Source: Nakataea oryzae (Eukaryota > Ascomycota > Sordariomycetes > Magnaporthales > Magnaporthaceae). From it: a DNA stretch of 64,000 nt. This document shows positions 22,771 through 32,919 of this stretch, one piece after another (the stretch's first letter is position 1; the number at the start of each line of letters is the position of its first letter). The DNA lies in assembly GCA_003049435.1 (NCBI GenBank), contig PYSQ01000013.1, positions 1 through 64,000 of the forward strand. The letters run 5' to 3'. The notes beneath the pieces were generated by a model. That model was not told where the DNA came from and did not search any database. It worked only from the letters and a program-made list of their open reading frames with translations. The position numbers were made by a program, and so were the translations under genes.

Positions 22771-23466
22771 AACCATCCAACCTAGCCTCTAGACTGTCCT
22801 GTCAGGGTCACTTTTGCCCTCTTGTTACATTAATTGAGGGCAGTTGGCAGGAATTGCCTCTTCTGTCTATTGCTTTCATCTGATGTTTCGGCTCAGAACC
22901 TAACCCAATCCCGACCATCCAAGCTTGCTAGGCTTCTTCTCTGTATGGGCCATCGTACAGATTCTCCTTCTTCCCCTTTTCTCCTCTCCTAGTCGACATG
23001 CTCCGTAGTCTGCCGTATCAGCCAGGGAGCACGCGGCGGCTTGGTGTCCTTCATGTATCGCACTTGGACCGCTTTCAGCCGGTCCTGGGGGACCAGAGGC
23101 CTCTTGGCTGTGGTATAGACTGCAAGCCACGGGCTTCCTTGGGTGTGTATTCCCCCCCAAATATTCTTTGCTCCCTGGAACAACGACATAAAGTTCGTAG
23201 GTTAAAGGTGCTGGGTCTATTGAAGTCATGTGGCGGCAGCCGCCCGCCGTCTACCTCTATGCCGTATCAACCAAATGTTTTTCTAGCCCATGTTCCGATT
23301 CTCTACCCCCAGGCAGCATCCATTTCATCACTAAGGGGCCACCCATTCCGGATTCCAGTCTATAAAGCTGTGAATTTGGCTCCTTGCTCTTTTGTTCTAG
23401 GGAAGTATGTTTGTGATCAAAGAAATGGTGACAGGGAAAGACGGAGGAGGTGAAAAAAACCACCGT
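22771..23466. other. Convergent intergenic region
   Basis: This separates the 3' ends of ATP5 and the GH63-like gene. Nothing beyond the two 3' untranslated regions is supported. Confidence 0.55.
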
Positions 23467-26400
23467 CTAATCAGAGACATGGGTTTCAAGCTCGTCTTCC
23501 TGGTCCTGGAGGTCGCGGTCTTGCTTAACCTTGTTGAGCTGCTGCTCGATGTAGTGATGCATTGCCTGGTCAGCCTCTGCCCTCTCCCGCAGCAGGGCTG
23601 GGTCGTTAGCCATCTGAACGCCAAGCCCGCTCATAGAGGGGCGGCGCGTCGAGTCTTCCGAAGCCAGTCCGTTGGCATCAAAGTCTGACCGAGAGCCAAT
23701 GGAGCGCGCCGTAGACGAGCGGCGCATCTTGGGCGTAGATGGCGTCCGCGGTCGCACGTGGCCACGGTCCAGGATGTCGTCAAAGTAGTGAGCCATGCCC
23801 AAGGACGGCGTCCGAGGCGTTTGTGGAAGGCGGCATTTCAGCCTAGGATTGCGACGTTGCGTGCTGTGTCAGTAAACGATCATTGCCTGCTGCGCCGTCA
23901 TCGCGCCATGAAAATACCGTATTGAATATTCGCAGGCTAGGCGGGAGGGATTTGCTTACCCAGTCTCATGGATCATGCGGGCAATCAGGCCCGTCCATCC
24001 ACATTGGTGCGTGGCACCCAAGCCGCGGCCAGTGTCGCCGTCGAAAAACTCGTAGAACCAAATGTTGTCCTTCCAGTGCTCGTCAAAGTCGTGCAGATTG
24101 CTGCCACCATTGATACTCCGGCGCCCATCGTCCCTGCGCGCAAACAGGTGCGTCAGGCGGTGCTGGAGTTCCTCGGCAACGTGGCCCAGGTGCATCATAT
24201 CGCCCGACCCCGTGGGACACTCGACTTGGAAGCTGGGGCCAAAGAACAAGAAGTACCGCTGGAGAGACTCGATAAGGAGGTGGTTCACGCAGAGCCAGAT
24301 AGGGCCTCGCCAATTACTGTTGCCTCCAAAGAGGCCGCTGTCCGAGTCGCCAGGGACGTAGCCGACCGTGAATCTCTGCCCATTGACGTCCATGGAGAAG
24401 GGGTTCTCCTTGTGATATTTGGACAGTGAGCGGATGCCATGGGGGCTCAGGAACTCGTCCTCGTCCAGCATCCGCTTCAGGATCTTGACCAGCCTGTCCT
24501 TGCTGACGATCGACAGCAGGATGCGGTCACCCTTGCCGCGCTTTGCGATACTCGCCATGTTCCTTTCGGCCACGTCGCACCGGTTCTTCATGAACCACTC
24601 AACCCTCTTCTTGAAGTCGGGCAGCTTGTTGATCAGCTCAGGCTCAATGGTCATGGTGGCGTAGAGCGGGATGAGCCCGACAAGCGACCGGACGGGCAGC
24701 TGCTGGATCCAGGGGCCTCCCCAGGAAATAGCATCGTAGTAGAATCCGTCCTCGTCGTTCCACAACGACTTCTCATCCTTCTGCCCCGTCCTGAACGTCA
24801 TCGCATCGCTGATTAGGATGAAGTGCTCGAAGAACTTGGACGCCATGTCCTCGTATATCCGGCGGTGCTTGGCCAGCTCCAAGCAGATGCTTAGCATGCA
24901 GAGGCAGTAGAAAGCCATCCAGCCAGTGCTGTCTGCTTGGTCCAGGGTGCCGCCCGTGGGTAGTGGCTCTGACCGGTTGAAGAGGCCGATGTTGTCGAGA
25001 CCGAGGAAACCCCCCTCGAACACGTTCTTTCCATCAACGTCCTTGCGATTCACCCACCAGGTGAAATTGAGCAGGAGCTTCTGAAACACGCGCTCAAGGA
25101 AGTCCAAGTCCTGTCTTCCGTACATCTTGCGCTCAATCTTGAAGGTCCGGAATGTCGCCCACGCATGCACCGGTGGGTTAACGTCGCCGAAGTTCCACTC
25201 GTAGGCAGGGAGCTGTCCATTTGGATGACAGTACCATTCCCGCGTAAAGAGATCGAGCTGCTTCTTGGCAAAGTCCGGGTCGATCATGGCCAGGGTGATG
25301 CAGTGGAAGCTCGTGTCCCAGGCGGCGAAGAAGGGATACTCCCACGAGTCTGGCATGGACAGGATGTCGTCGCAGTGGAGATGCTTCCACTGGTTGTTCC
25401 GAACCGCTTTTCTCGACGGAGGGGGCGGCGGCTGGGTTGGGTCGCCATTAGCCCACTGGTCCCAAATGAAGTAGTAATGCTGTTTACACCACATCATGCC
25501 GGCAAACGCCTGTCTCTGGATGTTGCGGAGGTCGTCCGACATTGGCAGGGGACTGATCTTGTAGTAGAAATCATCGGCCTCTTCCTTCTTCTTGTCCAAG
25601 ATGTAGTCAAACTCCTCCTCATCAAAGTAGGGCTCGTCTCTCTTGGAAAATCGGAAGCGGACAACTTGAACAGAGATAGGTCAGGCGTATCAGCACCCCC
25701 ACGTTCAACGCATGCCACCACGTGGCGGCAGTGTTCCTGTCGGGCGGGAATGCGGCTTACCTGCGCATTCACCTGGGCCAACACCGCCGGCTTCGTTGAA
25801 GCTGTACACAGCGGCAGACTTGGTCCCAGTCTGAGCGGGGTTCACAGCCGCTTTTTCTCCATCCACAATGTAACGATGGAAAGCATCCTTGACATACGGC
25901 TGGGGGTTCTTGCCGTCGTAGAGAACCTCGAAGTTGGTATCGTTCTCTGTGAAGACGGTCTCGGGCAGGACATCCTCGCCGCTGGGCCCGACGCCAGGAG
26001 AAGGCGAGAAAACCGTGTACCTCTCACCGAGCAAGTGATGCTTAGACTTGATCACGCCCTCGCCATGCACCCAAACCGAGGGCTTGTTCTCGGCGGGCTC
26101 ACGGCCCCAAGCCCATGTGTTGCGGAACCAAACATGGGGCACTATGTAGAGCGGCGCCGGGTCAGGCCCGCGGTTCCAGGCGGTGACACGGAAGAGGAGC
26201 TCTTCCGGATCATCATCTTCCTTTGCTACCTCAATGTTGATGTCCCAGTAGCGGTTGTCGTTGAAGATGCCTGTATCAACGATCTGATACTCCTTGTCCT
26301 CCTTGGTCCGGCGAGCATTTTCCTTGAGCAGGTCATCGTACGGAAATGCCTTCTGTGGATACTTGTACAGATATTTCATGTACGAATGCTGCAGAGGTCG

Positions 26401-27340
26401 AATTGTGAGGAACAGGGGCCAACAAGAAATGGGGGAGAGAAAACAAGAAGGACAGAGGGGAGGACCACAGGCCTGTGCAAGGAGGAAAAAACTTACGGTC
26501 TATAAAATTGGTCGTTGCCGCCGGACAAGGCAAGTCACAAGCGATTGACGTCAGCTCCGATTGGATACATAAGGCGGTGAAGGCGGGAAGGAATAACTCA
26601 CAGGAAGGTTGTCAAGGTGGAAATGAGCCTCCTTGAGGCTTTCGCCGTGGTTTCCTTGCGGGTTGGAGAGACCAAAAAGTCTCTCCTTGAGAAACGGACT
26701 GGCCGCGCCGAGACGGCATCGTTAGCCAAACGGGATCCACTAGGGAATGGCGAGTGGGCAAGGAGGGTAGCCAGTGTGATTGACAGCCACAAGTGTTTCT
26801 TCAAACATGATGAACTCACTCCTGTTCATTCCAGAAGGCGAAAGCAATGTTCTGGAGGCCGTGCGTATCGCAAACACCAGCAATACCATCTTCGCCCCAT
26901 CGATAGGCCCGCGACCGGGCGTGCTCATGGGGAAAGTCTGTCGAGCCGCCGCCACATTACAGCGTCAGCACGTGCTATCCACGACGACTCGGCGGGGGGC
27001 AGGGTGGCTGGAGCTGTTGCATCCTACTTACGGCTCCACGCATCGCCGTCCGGGCTATAGTCTTCCCTCACTACAGTATCGTCGAGTGTCAGTAGGCCAA
27101 TTGGACGGGAACACAGGCGGTTCAGATGTGGATGGCGGGGGAAGACGCAGGAGCCCGTGCGTGAACGCTCGAGGGGAAGAAGAGGGACAGAGGGGGGAGG
27201 CAGGGAGCAAACCAACCAGTAGCCCATTGTCGCTCGGCGACGTATGAGCCCCATTTCTTCCAGTACCTGGTCCGGTTGCGGTCTTCCTTGAGGCGCTTTT
27301 CCTCCTCCGTGAGGAATTCGTGGCCCTCAAACACAACCAT
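23467..27340 (-). CDS. GH63-family glucosidase-like protein, cytosolic type
   Basis: Eight exons on the minus strand: 27340-27217, 27070-27032, 26937-26820, 26698-26602, 26499-26497, 26388-25761, 25664-23960, 23842-23467. Together they make 1,029 residues with agreeing phases and GT..AG ends throughout. The start MVVFEGHEFLTEEEKRL has no signal peptide. Conserved blocks are RTRYWKKWGSYVAERQWAT, EDYSPDGDAWS, WGEDGIAGVCDTHG, RLFGLSNPQGNHGESLKEAH, the barrel segments WEYPFFAAWDTSFHCITLA and NRKDVDGKNVFEGGFLGLDN, and WRGPIWLCVNHLLIESLQRY. These match the fungal/bacterial proteins placed in glycoside hydrolase family 63 (an alpha,alpha-barrel related to processing glucosidase I). The substrate is unknown; lack of a secretion signal argues against the ER enzyme. 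The last exon adds a Ser/Thr-rich and coiled-coil tail. The fifth exon would be one codon (ACC). Exon 1's donor is GTTGGT, unusual here. Confidence 0.85.
26497..26499 (-). other. Putative 3-nt microexon (ACC, Thr) of the GH63-like gene
   Basis: On the minus strand the bases ACC are bracketed by TTTTATAG and GTAAGT, a good acceptor and donor. Upstream exon 4 ends at a phase-0 GTGAGT donor and the next exon begins after CTGCAG in phase 0. Including ACC gives DNLPTHSYMKY; skipping it gives DNLPHSYMKY. The Thr version fits my recollection of the family sequence. Both versions keep frame. Confidence 0.55.
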
Positions 27341-28992
27341 CTTGGGGTTGGGCAGGCGGGAGAGTAGCAGGGATCTGCAAGGAAGCGAACAGCCAACAAC
27401 AAGATTGAAACCAGTCCCTAGTACTAGAGGCCTTTTCTGGGCCGAAAGTCCCCTAGGCAGACAAGCAAGCGACGAAGAAGAGACAATCCCGAGGGAGCTC
27501 GAGACCAAAGGGGAAAAAATGAAGCGAAACGAAGTAGGTAAAAGGTGGGAGCTCAAGAAGCAAGAACTCAAGAAGCAAGAAGCCGGTCTGCTAGTATTTG
27601 TGTGGTGGAGGTCATGAACGTAGGTCAAGGTCAATGCGGCGTCGGCTAAGCTGCGCTCGGCTTGGGGCTGCTGACAGCTGGGAGAGGATGGGCGAGATGC
27701 AGTATGAAGTAGAAATGGAACCCAGGCGGAGCTCGCTGCGGTACGAGAGACGGGAGCTCTTGCGGTGGCAAGCAGGCGGCCCCTTGTTCGGCCCTTTCGC
27801 CCCAAGCTCCAAGGAGGAACCTGGCCAGCCAGGAGCTTTCTTCCCGCCTGGTCAATTGGCGCTGGCGAAGCCTGGCTGGCGGATCGCTCTGGGAGCAGCT
27901 CGGGCAGAGCTCCCCTCTTCCAATCTAGCTCCAGCCCCAAGCTCCCTCCCTCCCTCTTGGTCCCCGCCCCTTGCAGGCGCGACGGACAGATGCGACATGG
28001 CTCCGACCAACGACGTCGCGTTGTACACGCCATCTGCGGTTTTGCCCGGGAGCTTTCGCAACCCGACCACGTAGGTAGTGCCGCAGCGCTTCTTTCCCTG
28101 GTGCAACCCGACCAGATAAGAGGCGCTCCCAGCCAGTAGCTTCCTTAGGTAGCTGCATCCTCCCCACCAATCGTGCCGCCTCCTGTTTCTGTTGGGCACT
28201 TGCGCTCCGCAAAACAACACACCAGCCCCAGCATGGCAGCTGTCTTTTCCATCCCAACTTTACTTCCGCCTACGTTGGGTATCTCGACAGACAGAATCGA
28301 GGCATTCAGACGGGTCCAATAACGATGGCCCGCGCTCCCTGCCAGACGCAAGGCGAGGAACCGGCCTCCTGTTCACTAGCCTCCCTCCAGGAACTACCTC
28401 CCCTCTCGGTCCTCTTGTTGCCCGCTGAAGAACCCTGCACTGGATGAGCCGGTGGCCTGCCTACCTACACCCAGGTAAGTTTTTATCGCACGGGAAAAGG
28501 CGCATCGAGGCCTTCGCCCAACAAGCTAAGCCGGTGCCATTGTGCACATCGACTGGGGTCTTGTTCCAATGACGTCACCGGACTTGCGTGCCAGAGCTTG
28601 GCGGGGGGGCTGATTTCTTAGAAGTTGTGCCTTATTTTTTTTCTTCTTTTTTTTTACGACTACGACTTTGTAATACCTCGACAGCCCCTAGATATAGAGC
28701 GATCTTTAAAACAAATTCCTGCCATGCTTCTCTGCCCAAGGGTGCTTACATAGCTTACCTTCACCTAGGTAAAGGTACCTAGGTACCTACCTGCCTGCTT
28801 ATCCACAAGGGAGTCTACATAGAAACTTATCTGTCCGGTTGTAAAGTCAGTATCGAGACGCTCTTGAGCTGTGAGCGAGCACCTAGTCAAAAGTTGCACG
28901 AGATTCAAAGGAAACATAAAGCTCCCAGCCGGGGAGATGTTGGCTGTACATGTCAGGTGCTTAAGATACATCAGGTCGCCCACTCCATCCTC
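27341..28992. other. Long intergenic region upstream of the GH63-like gene
   Basis: This 1.65-kb spacer holds the GH63-like gene promoter and the 3' region of the PTC5-type gene. A palindromic cluster built from AGGTACCTAGGTACCT lies at 28772-28797. Overlapping Arg/Pro-rich frames on both strands are not credible genes. Confidence 0.5.
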
Positions 28993-31033
28993 CTAAAGCT
29001 TAGGCTTCACAGCTGGCCGTGAAGGATTTATAGCTGGCGCCGTGGCCTCCTCGTTGACGAGAACTTCACCAGTTGTCCGCTCTCCATTGCCAAAAAATAT
29101 TACCTGTACCGTGAGATCATCACTGGTCGTGCTGTCAGCACCGCTACATATCGATTGTTTTGTGTCTGGCATAACCCAAGTCGGTTGACACGCGCCAACA
29201 GAGATGGGCCCGTTTTACTTACCGGTACCTCCTAGAAAACGGGGACGGAAGGGTCAGCAGTGCCGAGACCTGCTCTTCGTTCTTCCCACCAAGGGCATTG
29301 CGGATGAGGTGGGTTGCCGCGTTCTTGTCTTGGACGACAAATCGGTTCTTGCCATCGGGTGATAGGCCCCACTGCAGGATTCGGATGGGAGTCTTCTGGC
29401 CGTTCTCGCCGGTGGCGGCTGGAGCACCCTCGACAGGGAGCTCGCCTCGCTGCGAGCCAAAAACGTTGGACCAGACCGATCCAAGCTGCGACTTGGGCTC
29501 GGCAGCCTGGCTCTCCAGCCACTTGCCCACGAGACCCACAACCTCCTCGTTCGTGAGCATCTCCCAGAGGCCGTCCGTGGCCAGAACAAGGAAGTCGCCC
29601 TTGTCGGGCTCGATCTTGGTCGTGGTGACCACCGGCTCCGCCGTGACGTAGGGCGGTGTCTTGAGCAAGGCCGAAGGCGTCCTCCCGAAGAAGGATCGCC
29701 GCAGTCGCTCCGATACCTCGCGAGACCATTTGTAGCTGGCGTCGCCAAAGGCTCGTGTAGGCTCAAGGCCACCGAGAACGCGGCCGTTCCTGACCACATG
29801 CTCCTCTCCCGGGTGCAGCTTTCGCATACGGGCAGCCTCGTCTGGGTTGCCGCCCGTCTGGTCGACCGACAAGGGTGTTGCGGTCCATTTACCAGACGCT
29901 GAGCGACGGCCGAGCACGGCTCGCGAGTCCCCTGTGCAGGCAACGCGCAGCAGCTTGGACCGGCTGTCATAGAAAGACAAGAGCGCACACGAACCTGACA
30001 GGGCAGGAGCCAGCAGCTCTGCTGCGACCGTCTTGTTATTCTGCTTGAGCACCTTCTCAACGCTCTGGTTGACAATCTCGTCGTCCAGTCGTGTAAAACC
30101 CGCCTTCATGGCAGCGTCGATGGCCTCGGCAGATGGCGTCATGCCGGGAGCTGCGCGGTACGTGTCGTTGAGCTCCCGCGCGACGGAGCCAATCAGGGCC
30201 TGTCGCAGCTTGGCAGAGGTCGTCCATCCGCTGCGCGTGTAGATTGATGCACGATGGTGTTTTCTGGTCAGCTCTCTCCGTTGCCTCCACTCTTGAGCAC
30301 GCGGCCGTTTCCAGGCAGTTCCACCCCGGTTTGGCGCTTGCACTTACGAGTGGCCGTCAAATACCCCCCAGAACATCCAATCGTTCTGGGGAACAGACTG
30401 GCCGGCCTCGGACTTTCCAGGAACCTCAACAATTTTCTCGGCATGGTCGTCCTCGATGGGGTCATTGCTAGGTAGCTGAACCAGGTCGTATCGCACGACG
30501 CCCTGGCCCCTGTTGACAAAATAGGACTGCTCGTTCTTGCGGAGCTTTTGGGTAGACTGGTCTGGATTGAGCATCTCGACGACCATGCGCCGCTCGTCCT
30601 CGGTGACCTTGGAAATAGGGCCCTCGCCGACAAAAGTGCCCGTGTAGAGTTCGTCGGCGCCTATGACTAGCACATTGCGGGTCGGGGCGGCGGCATCGGC
30701 AGCCCTGGCCGGGCTAGGGGTGTAGGTGCGCATTGAGTCGGGAGTATTGCCCTTGTACGAATACCACGCACCGTATCCGACAAGCGTGGACGTCAGGGCG
30801 ACGGCGAGGCGGCGGAAGTACATGGAGGACTGCAGGGGCTCCGAGGACACATGCTCGGGCCGAGGTCGAACACGGGGGCGAGGAGGCAGGGAGGACGAGT
30901 ATAAGCGCAGGCCGCTGGGGCTTCCAGCACCGGTGGCGGACTGGATGACACTGCGCAACCTGCCGCCGCGCGCGAGGCTCCGAACCGTGAAATGGTAGGT
31001 CGTTCGAAGCGCTCTAGCGGTCGGTCGACGCAT
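28993..31033 (-). CDS. PTC5: Mitochondrial PP2C-type protein phosphatase (PTC5-like, pyruvate dehydrogenase phosphatase type)
   Basis: Three exons, 31033-30348, 30230-29223 and 29122-28993, give 607 residues in consistent phase. The start at 31033 (MRRPTARALRTTYHFTVRSL) opens a basic mitochondrial presequence; the longer frame upstream begins with TTG. A hydrophobic segment at about residues 73-92 (RRLAVALTSTLVGYGAWYSY) suggests an inner-membrane anchor. PP2C motifs follow in order: WGVFDGHSGW with a metal-binding Asp, SGSCALLSFYD, ACTGDSRAVLG, GGLEPTRAFGD and LATDGLWEML. Yeast Ptc5 dephosphorylates the E1-alpha subunit of pyruvate dehydrogenase in the intermembrane space or matrix. Assignment to PTC5 and not another mitochondrial PP2C rests on the presequence plus anchor layout and the long insertions. 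Confidence 0.88.
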
Positions 31034-31471
31034 CGGGGGGATTGCAGCCTTGGTCTGGAGCAGCACCCCGAGACCGATACGATTTGACTTGGTTTCGCGC
31101 GAGGGAAGAAGACCAGATCCCGCCGGGGTGGATGGGGCCAAGGTTTCCTTAATGGGGTGCGTGTGATGCCATGTGCTTTGCGTTTGGGGGATGCGCGTGC
31201 TGGGGCGCGGCTAAGCCAAAATAGGTCTGGCGCAGCAGGGCCGGGCGGGCAAGTGGCGCGGGGGCGACAGGTACCTGATACACCTGAGGTACGGGCCCGC
31301 CCCCACCGTCGACTTGCAGTGGCAAGGATATGGTCAGCCTCGCAAAGGTACCATCGCGAGTAAACAGCCGACCGAACAAGCGTCCATCCGCAGCGCCCAT
31401 ACTGCACAACCCTCGCCATCCTTCGGCGTCCTCTTGCTCGGCTCAGTCGGGGCTATTGGTCGCTAATTATC
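31034..31471. promoter_or_regulatory. Divergent promoter region, PTC5-like gene and KPWE gene
   Basis: A 438-bp interval between two start codons facing outward. It must serve both genes. No specific binding site is claimed. Confidence 0.5.
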
Positions 31472-32553
31472 ATGGACTCACAACCTGCTGTGCAGCAGGA
31501 TCAAGAGGTGCTCTCGCAGTTCCACGCGTATCCGTGGCGAACCGACCTGGCTTTCCTTGTATGTGTGCTCATTGAAACAAATCACTATCCTGTCCCCCGT
31601 GACCCTGCTATGCCGTGAACACGGAAGGGGGGAGAAAATAGAGGAACAAGGGGGGATAAGGGAGAACGAGAAGAGGGTATGAGTACGGGAGACTGCGGAC
31701 TAGGATGAAACTGATCGTTTGCAGAAGGGCCTGGTTGCTCTCCTGGGGGGTGTCGAGAAGCTCCGCTCAGATCCCACCCACGTCGACCTTACCCTCCACG
31801 CCCGTATTTTCTACTACCGCAAGGTGCGGCAGGTTCAGGTCGATTTTTCCGCCTACAAACAATGGGTCGGTAGCTCTGCTAGTAACCCCATACGCAGCCT
31901 GGATCAGGAAATACTCTCTGCGCTGTACTGGGCCAGCGGGAGGGTCGCTGCTGCTCAGACGCCGCCGCCGCAGAACCCGGTTCATGTCGTTGCCGCCATT
32001 GCGCAGCAGTATGCCTTGCGCGGGCCTGCTGCCGATGCGCCTGCTGCCGATCGTCCGTCCGGTCTCGCCTGGCAGCAGGCCGCGCCAACGTTGGATTTGT
32101 GCCTTGACCGAGATGTCGGCGGCGCAGGCGGCGCCGAAAACGCTGCCCCTTACCCGACCCACTTTGCAGAGCTCATATCCGCCGTGCGGGCCAACAAGCC
32201 TGTTCCGGGTGTCCGGGAGATTCCAGATACCGTTGTGCGAGATCCTGTGAGTGCATCTCCTGGCACCTCTCTCGTCTACGTCCCCCATATCTTGTAGAAC
32301 GCGCAGTGGCGATGCGTCCGTCGCTGTGACTGACCATTTCACCGTCTATCATTCCGCAAACAAGGAAGTCAAGCCGGTGGGCAGGATGACCGCCCCAAAG
32401 AAGCCATGGGAAGTCAACATCGCCAATGCTGAACAGCTCGGGCAGGGAGTCTTGCAGGACGCCGGTGTTGACCAGGACTTTCCCCCTTTGAATCATGAAA
32501 TTGCACCGGAAAGCAATGTTTCGACCTCGTCAACGAGTTCCGTGGCTCCATGA
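31472..32553 (+). CDS. KPWE-motif protein of unknown function
   Basis: Three exons, 31472-31558, 31725-32246 and 32365-32553, give 265 residues with phase-0 junctions. The N-terminus (MDSQPAVQQDQEVLSQFHAY) leads into a helical region with PWRTDLAFLKGLVALLGGVE, then a Gln/Ala/Pro-rich linker and FAELISAVRANKPVPGVREI, which resembles the PxPGIRxIP segment of this fungal family. After it comes the family's short Pro-Lys-Pro-Trp-Glu motif (TAPKKPWE). Such motifs occur at the ends of fungal proteins related to Pex14-type peroxins and in small uncharacterised proteins; a role is not established. The last acceptor (AACAAG, after a CTGAC branch site at 32330) is the least certain junction, since earlier AGs lead to an in-frame stop. 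Confidence 0.72.
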
Positions 32554-32919
32554 CGAGGTCCTATTTCAGCTTAGCCTCAATGATCTTGTAATCTTGCGCT
32601 GGCGAAGGCTCGCCGATGAACAAATGCAGACTTCACATCGGCCTCGTCTAACACGTCGACACAGCAACTATCAAGTATTGCTCGGCGCGCCGTCTCAGAA
32701 TGTGAGATGTGAACAAGCCCTAAAAGATATTCTCTGTATGCGCAATATGGAATGCATTCATCGCCCCCCCGGATATGTACAAGCACAAAGGAAAAGACGA
32801 ATCCCCAAGCATAACGGATGTCTCTGAACGTGCTAAATCCCGCGCCCTCTACCCCTCTCCTACTTAAACACCTTGATTTCAGCTCATTTCCCTCACCATA
32901 TAGTCTTGGTTCCCCCTTA
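32554..32919. other. Convergent intergenic region
   Basis: This 366-bp spacer lies between the stop codons of the KPWE gene and the complex I subunit gene. Nothing else is supported. Confidence 0.55.

Noticed and set aside
25165..26505. 446-residue plus-strand frame opposite the GH63-like gene
   Set aside because: It is antisense to conserved exons and crosses the intron region; no domain features.
31034..31141. Longer PTC5 frame beginning at 31141
   Set aside because: That frame starts at TTG; the ATG at 31033 begins a good mitochondrial presequence.
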